Assembly (NCBI RefSeq): GCF_017876405.1 | Contig: NZ_JAGINW010000001.1 | Coordinates: 8,321,203-8,385,202, forward strand | Direction: 5' to 3' | DNA from: Kibdelosporangium banguiense | Lineage (GTDB): Bacteria > Actinomycetota > Actinomycetes > Mycobacteriales > Pseudonocardiaceae | DNA length: 64,000 bases | Shown: positions 60,144 to 64,000 of the stretch, one piece after another | Layout: every line of letters begins with the position of its first letter | Numbering within the stretch: the first letter of the stretch is position 1 | Program-made: the position numbers and the translations under genes | The notes under the pieces: generated by a model | Database searches by the model: none | Told to the model about the DNA's origin: nothing | The model's input: only the letters and a program-made list of their open reading frames with translations

Positions 60144-60479
60144 GTGCACCGGACGCTGATTGTCGCGAAACTACGGACCGACGACCCCGGCGAGATCGCG
60201 GACGCCTTCGGCGAGTCCGACTCGACCGATCTGCCCCGGATGATCGGGGTGTCCCGCCGCACGCTGTTCACCTTCCACGATCTGTACTTCCACCTGGTCG
60301 AGGCGGACCAGGACATCTCGCCGAGCCTGTACAAGGCCCGCAACCACCCGCTGTATCAGGGGCTGAGCACCAGGCTTGCCGAGCTCGTCGCGCCCTACGA
60401 TCCACAGTGGAAGGAACCGAAGGACGCGATGGCCGACCCGTTCTACGTGTGGACGCCCGAGCAGGGGATCGTGCGATGA
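60144..60479 (+). CDS. TcmI-type polyketide cyclase
   Basis: A 111-residue TcmI-family cyclase. Typical segments are HRTLIVAKLRTDDPGEIADAF, the conserved RRTLFTFHDLYFHLVEAD, and DPQWKEPKDAMADPFYVW. These enzymes close later rings of pentangular or tetracyclic aromatic polyketides. It starts at a GTG with AAAGGAG upstream, and its stop overlaps the cupin gene. Confidence 0.9.
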   Translation: MHRTLIVAKLRTDDPGEIADAFGESDSTDLPRMIGVSRRTLFTFHDLYFHLVEADQDISPSLYKARNHPLYQGLSTRLAELVAPYDPQWKEPKDAMADPFYVWTPEQGIVR

Positions 60480-60904
60480 CCACGATCCGCCGGCTCAAGG
60501 TCAATGTTGAGGCCGTTGTTGCCAATCGCCGCCGTGGCGGCGACATCCGTGTCACGCTCAGCCCCAAGACCGTGCAGTCCACGTCCGGCTTCGGCGGCGT
60601 GCTCCGGCTGCGGCCCGAGGAGTTCGTCACCGAGCACTACCACCCGTACTCCGAGGAGTTTCTGCACGTCGTGCGGGGTGAGCTGGAAATGCTGCTGGAC
60701 GGCGAGCCGGTGGCGCTGGCGGCGGGCGACTCGCTGATGGTGCCGATCGGTGTCCGGCACCGGCTGCGCAACGTCGGCGCCGAACCGGCGCAGGTCGTGT
60801 TCCACCTGTCCCCCCTGGCACCCCGCCCGGAGCTGGGACATGTCGACACCGAACAACCAGTGGCGCCGGCGGCACCCCCGCCAGAGGTCGGCAGGCCCGG
60901 ATGA
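60476..60904 (+). CDS. Cupin-fold polyketide cyclase/oxygenase partner
   Basis: A 142-residue cupin (WhiE-ORFII/CurC-like). The metal-binding motif is HYHPYSEEFLHVVRGELEMLL, with the second cupin motif in GDSLMVPIGVRHRLRNVG. The C-terminus is a Pro/Ala-rich tail. Proteins of this type sit next to KS-alpha in spore-pigment and pentangular polyphenol clusters. The ATG overlaps the TcmI stop, and the KS-alpha ATG overlaps its stop. Confidence 0.88.
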   Translation: MTTIRRLKVNVEAVVANRRRGGDIRVTLSPKTVQSTSGFGGVLRLRPEEFVTEHYHPYSEEFLHVVRGELEMLLDGEPVALAAGDSLMVPIGVRHRLRNVGAEPAQVVFHLSPLAPRPELGHVDTEQPVAPAAPPPEVGRPG

Positions 60905-62154
60905 GCAGGACGGCCGTGATCACGGGGATCGGCGTCGTGGCACCCGGCGGGATCGGCCGTACGGCGTTCTGGGATCTGCTAAGCGCCGGCCGCACGGCCA
61001 CCCGGCGGATCTCGTTGTTCGAGCCGGGGGGGTTTCGCTCCCAGGTCGCTGCCGAGGTGGATTTCGACCCTCGGGTGCACGGGCTGACCGCACAGCAGAT
61101 ACGCCGGATGGACCGTGCCGCGCAGTTCGCCGTGGTGTGCACGAGGGAAGCCGTGGCGGAGTCCGGCCTCGACCTCTCGTCGATGGAACCCGAACGGCTG
61201 GCGGTCAGCATCGGTAGCGCGGTGGGTTGCACCATGGGGCTGGAGGAGGAGTACGCCGTGCTGTCCGACGACGGACGGCGATGGCTCGTCGACCACACGT
61301 ACGGCGTGCCGCACCTCTACGGCTACATGGTGCCGAGTAGTCTCGCCGTCGCAGTGGCTTGGGAGGTCGCAGCCGAAGGACCGACCGCGCTGATCTCCAC
61401 CGGATGCACCTCCGGGCTCGACGCCGTGACGCACGGCGCAGCCCTCATCGAGGAAGGGACAGCGGACGTAGTGCTGGCCGGTGCGACCGACGCACCGCTG
61501 TCACCGATCACCTCGGCCTGTTTCGACGCCATCATGGCAACTTCGCCGAACAACGACGATCCCGAACACGCTTCGCGGCCGTTCGACGCGGACCGTGACG
61601 GCTTTGTCCTGGGGGAGGGCGCAGCTGTGATGGTGCTGGAAGAGATGTCCGCCGCTCGCCGCCGTGGTGCCCACGTCTATGCGGCAGTGGCGGGATACGC
61701 CAGCCGTAGCAACGCCTTCCACATGACCGGCCTCAAACCGGACGGCAGAGAAATGGCCGAGGCCATCACGGTCGCGCTCGACCGGGCGCGGGTCGACGCC
61801 TCAGCCGTCGACTACGTCAATGCGCATGGTTCCGGCACAAAACAGAACGACCGGCACGAGACAGCGGCATTCAAACGCAGCCTGGGCGATCACGCCTACC
61901 AGCGGCCGGTCAGCTCGATCAAATCCATGGTCGGCCACTCACTGGGCGCGATCGGGTCCATCGAGGTGGCGGCGTGCTGCCTGGCGTTGGAGCGTCAGGT
62001 GGTCCCGCCTACCGCCAACCTGCACACTCCCGACCCGGAATGCGACCTGGACTATGTGCCGTTGACGGCCAGAGAGCACCCCATGGACACGATCCTGTCG
62101 GTCGGTAGCGGATTCGGCGGTTTCCAGAGCGCGGTGGTGATCACCCGAGTGTGA
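60901..62154 (+). CDS. Ketosynthase alpha (minimal PKS)
   Basis: A 417-residue KS-alpha. Nucleophile Cys169 is in ISTGCTSGLDAVTHGA, and the catalytic histidines are in YVNAHGSGTKQND and KSMVGHSLGAIGS. It catalyses chain elongation together with KS-beta. It begins in the stop codon of the cupin gene and is the last gene of the right-arm operon. In almost all type II PKS clusters KS-beta follows directly, but here the next gene is convergent and KS-beta is at 23211. Confidence 0.95.
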   Translation: MSRTAVITGIGVVAPGGIGRTAFWDLLSAGRTATRRISLFEPGGFRSQVAAEVDFDPRVHGLTAQQIRRMDRAAQFAVVCTREAVAESGLDLSSMEPERLAVSIGSAVGCTMGLEEEYAVLSDDGRRWLVDHTYGVPHLYGYMVPSSLAVAVAWEVAAEGPTALISTGCTSGLDAVTHGAALIEEGTADVVLAGATDAPLSPITSACFDAIMATSPNNDDPEHASRPFDADRDGFVLGEGAAVMVLEEMSAARRRGAHVYAAVAGYASRSNAFHMTGLKPDGREMAEAITVALDRARVDASAVDYVNAHGSGTKQNDRHETAAFKRSLGDHAYQRPVSSIKSMVGHSLGAIGSIEVAACCLALERQVVPPTANLHTPDPECDLDYVPLTAREHPMDTILSVGSGFGGFQSAVVITRV

Positions 62155-62173
62155 GTGTGGCGGCCTTTTCTTC

Positions 62174-63919
62174 TCACCCGTGCGAATGCGACAGCCCTAC
62201 GGCATCCGTGCGCTGGTAGGCAGGTTTGACCACTATGTGGGTGTCCGGAGCCAGCCTGACCGACTGTTGCGCCACCTCGAGGTCCCAGGTCGGAGGCCAC
62301 TGCGTGGTGCTGGACCACAGAACGCCGTCCAGCGGGAGGCCGTCGAGGTCGGCGCCGGTGAGATCGGCTCCTGTCATATCGGTTATCGCCTCGTGCAGGC
62401 GTTCCACGGCCCGGCTGAGTCGTTTGAGGAATTCGTCGCCGCACACAGGCAGCAGCAGCCTGGCCAGATCCCGGTCCCACGCCTGAGCGAGTTTGCCGAT
62501 CGCTGAGGTGTCATATGTCTGCAGCGCATGCGGACGAGCGGCCGTACTTGCCTCGACCTGGTCGATCACGAGCATCTGGTCGCTGTCCCTGGCCTCGTTC
62601 AACACGTACACGAACAGATGCAGCCAGGAGGACCAGCCGGCCAGCGTCCGCTGCAGGTCGTCGAGACTCATGGCCAGTTCGTGCGCCATGTTCTTCATTT
62701 CCTCGAGCATCACCTGGGCGGAGTCGCGCTCGTCGACGGGGCCTTCCTGCTGGGCTGCGGCCGCCAGCCTCGCGACGGACTTCAGGATTCCCAGTTCGGT
62801 ACGCGGAAACCAGATCCGGGTAAGCAGCCGCTCATCGGGCGGCATCCGGGCGAACTCGTCGGCGAACGTGTCCAGTTCGGACTCCGGGGTCAGCTGGGCG
62901 GCCACCCAGGCCTCGATCATCCCCGTCAGGGTCGCGATCTCGGTGCGAGCCGCGAAGAGCAGCTCGTCGAGCCATGCCGCGAACGCCTCGACACGTGCGT
63001 TGAACGACACGTCGAGCGACATGTGCGCGTCGGCGTCCAGCACTGTTTCTATCTCGGCGGCCGACTGTGGCTTGTTTCCGGTGACTTCCGCGAGGAACTC
63101 GTCGATGTAGGTGCGGTAATCAGGCTCACCCGCAATGCCGGCCGTCTGTTCGGCCGTAATGGGCCGGAACACCGAACTCGGCAGGGAGAACGCCTCCTGA
63201 AGCTGGCCGGCCCATTCCTGTGCGGCGACCAGCTCTCGCGTGAGCGCGACCCGGTTCTCCTCGGTGTGCCAAACTATCTCGTTTGTCGTTGCCAGCCGCT
63301 GCTGGAGCATGGTCAGTGAATTGCGCAGTATTTCCACGCGCCTTCTCGCCGCCACGTCACGCAATCTGCGCCTGCGCCGGTCGGGGGTGAACGAGGGAAC
63401 ACCTTGCTCCACCAGATCCTGCCGATACCGGTTGTACCGGCTCATCGAATCGGTGATCTCGTCGCACAGTTCGGTCTGGACCCGCAGAAGTGCCCGGATG
63501 GACTGCTCGTGCCCGGCGTTCTTCTCATCCAGCAGTTCGAGTTGCCGCACAGTGTTCTGCGTCACCGACACCAGCGACTCGTCGGCCGAGCCCCGGTTGA
63601 CGATCGGCCACGACTCGGCCGGGCTCGCGGCTTCCCAGAGCCTGCGGGCGTCGTCTGTCGCGGTGTGCTGGCGTAATGCATCCCCTGCCGTGCACTCGCG
63701 GACCAGAGCGGCCACGAACTCCCAGTCGGGCAGGGCCAGGGCGTCGACCCGGCGCGAGATGGTCTGTGCGCTGACCGACAGCGCGCCGGCGAGATCGTTC
63801 AAGGTCAGGCCACTGCGGCTGATCAGGTCACGCAGATGCTGCGCCAGCTGCCGGGTCTGCGGGGTGCCACCCTTGAAGTCGTTCCACTTGCCTGCACGGC
63901 TCCGATGTTGCATGGGCAC
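62174..63919 (-). CDS. HTH protein with pentapeptide-repeat-like tail
   Basis: A 581-residue protein I cannot name. An N-terminal lambda-repressor-type HTH (LTLNDLAGALSVSAQTISRRVDAL, residues about 38-61) is followed by a long charged helical region with coiled-coil character, for example EILRNSLTMLQQRLATTNEI. Near the C-terminus TGADLTGADLDGLPLDGVLW forms about three pentapeptide repeats. Similar HTH-plus-repeat proteins are frequent in actinomycetes and poorly understood. GTG start with AGGAGG nine nt upstream. It is convergent to KS-alpha and may mark the cluster's right boundary. Confidence 0.6.
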   Translation of the reverse strand: MPMQHRSRAGKWNDFKGGTPQTRQLAQHLRDLISRSGLTLNDLAGALSVSAQTISRRVDALALPDWEFVAALVRECTAGDALRQHTATDDARRLWEAASPAESWPIVNRGSADESLVSVTQNTVRQLELLDEKNAGHEQSIRALLRVQTELCDEITDSMSRYNRYRQDLVEQGVPSFTPDRRRRRLRDVAARRRVEILRNSLTMLQQRLATTNEIVWHTEENRVALTRELVAAQEWAGQLQEAFSLPSSVFRPITAEQTAGIAGEPDYRTYIDEFLAEVTGNKPQSAAEIETVLDADAHMSLDVSFNARVEAFAAWLDELLFAARTEIATLTGMIEAWVAAQLTPESELDTFADEFARMPPDERLLTRIWFPRTELGILKSVARLAAAAQQEGPVDERDSAQVMLEEMKNMAHELAMSLDDLQRTLAGWSSWLHLFVYVLNEARDSDQMLVIDQVEASTAARPHALQTYDTSAIGKLAQAWDRDLARLLLPVCGDEFLKRLSRAVERLHEAITDMTGADLTGADLDGLPLDGVLWSSTTQWPPTWDLEVAQQSVRLAPDTHIVVKPAYQRTDAVGLSHSHG

Positions 63920-64000
63920 CTGGCCGTTCCTCCTGCCGTGTCACATGACGACTACATCCGCAGTCCACAGAGATCGATCATCCGACCTTACCGTCACCGG

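Larger units (their letters stand above)
16056..62154. other. Type II (aromatic) polyketide biosynthetic gene cluster
   Basis: This span carries KS-alpha, KS-beta, ACP, aromatase/cyclases, acetyl-CoA carboxylase, an AsnB-type amidotransferase, a halogenase and about twenty oxidoreductases and methyltransferases, plus SARP and PadR regulators and transporters. The set resembles clusters for pentangular polyphenols with lactam and chloro groups. Boundaries are approximate: the methyltransferase at 15205 and the HTH gene at 62174 may also belong. Confidence 0.85.

Noticed and set aside
1..64000. tRNA, rRNA, CRISPR arrays, insertion sequences, integrases or attachment sites
   Set aside because: I looked for cloverleaf-like segments, regularly spaced repeats and transposase/integrase-like proteins and saw none that could be supported.

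Overview
The window is high-GC actinomycete DNA. Densely packed, often start/stop-overlapping operons, many GTG starts and a SARP activator fit a filamentous actinomycete. A rifamycin phosphotransferase preceded by a rifamycin-associated element suggests Pseudonocardiaceae (Amycolatopsis/Kibdelosporangium-like), but that placement is inference.

Left edge (1-6.5 kb): one operon holds the C-terminal part of a methionyl-tRNA-synthetase-like protein (cut by the window edge), an aspartate 1-decarboxylase, a lysine/ornithine N-hydroxylase, a DAO-type flavin oxidase, a condensation-superfamily acyltransferase and a VOC protein. It ends at a perfect hairpin facing a GlxA/AraC-type regulator. MetRS-like protein + N6-lysine hydroxylase + DAO is the signature of N-N bond (hydrazine) formation. 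The added PanD is unusual and suggests beta-alanine as a building block.

Middle left (6.6-15.2 kb): a thioesterase-like protein, a P450 divergent from a LysR regulator, rph with its RAE, and two multi-spanning membrane proteins. These look like flanking or accessory genes.

Main cluster (about 16-62 kb, perhaps from 15.2 kb): a large type II (aromatic) polyketide cluster. It has ketosynthase alpha and beta, ACP, an SRPBCC aromatase/cyclase, a TcmI cyclase, a cupin, two ABM-fold and two SchA/CurD-like proteins, and a dedicated E. coli-type acetyl-CoA carboxylase. Tailoring genes are an AsnB-type amidotransferase, a flavin halogenase, four FAD hydroxylases, two P450s with a ferredoxin, five SDRs, two luciferase-like oxidoreductases, two DUF1772 (anthrone-oxygenase-like) proteins, four OMT-family methyltransferases plus one or two other SAM methyltransferases, and a glycosyltransferase. 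Transport and control come from an MFS pump, a POT carrier, a CPA2 antiporter, a SARP and a PadR regulator. Amidation, chlorination, multiple O-methylations and multiple oxygenations point to a chlorinated, lactam-bearing pentangular polyphenol/xanthone (xantholipin/lysolipin/kibdelone-like). That structural class is an inference.

Three things stand out. The minimal PKS is split: KS-beta lies near 23.2 kb and KS-alpha with ACP near 58-62 kb. Several functions occur once in each arm (TenA-like, LLM oxidoreductase, SchA/CurD-like, KS), as if two clusters had merged. Two TenA-like proteins lacking the thiaminase cysteine and a cytosolic beta-helix protein have no obvious role. Arrays of direct repeats with 11-bp periodicity, the form of SARP binding sites, precede KS-beta, asnB, the halogenase, an SDR and the SARP gene.

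Right edge (62.2-63.9 kb): a convergent HTH/pentapeptide-repeat regulator-like gene. I see no tRNA, rRNA, CRISPR or insertion sequence, and no gene-free stretch above 300 bp.
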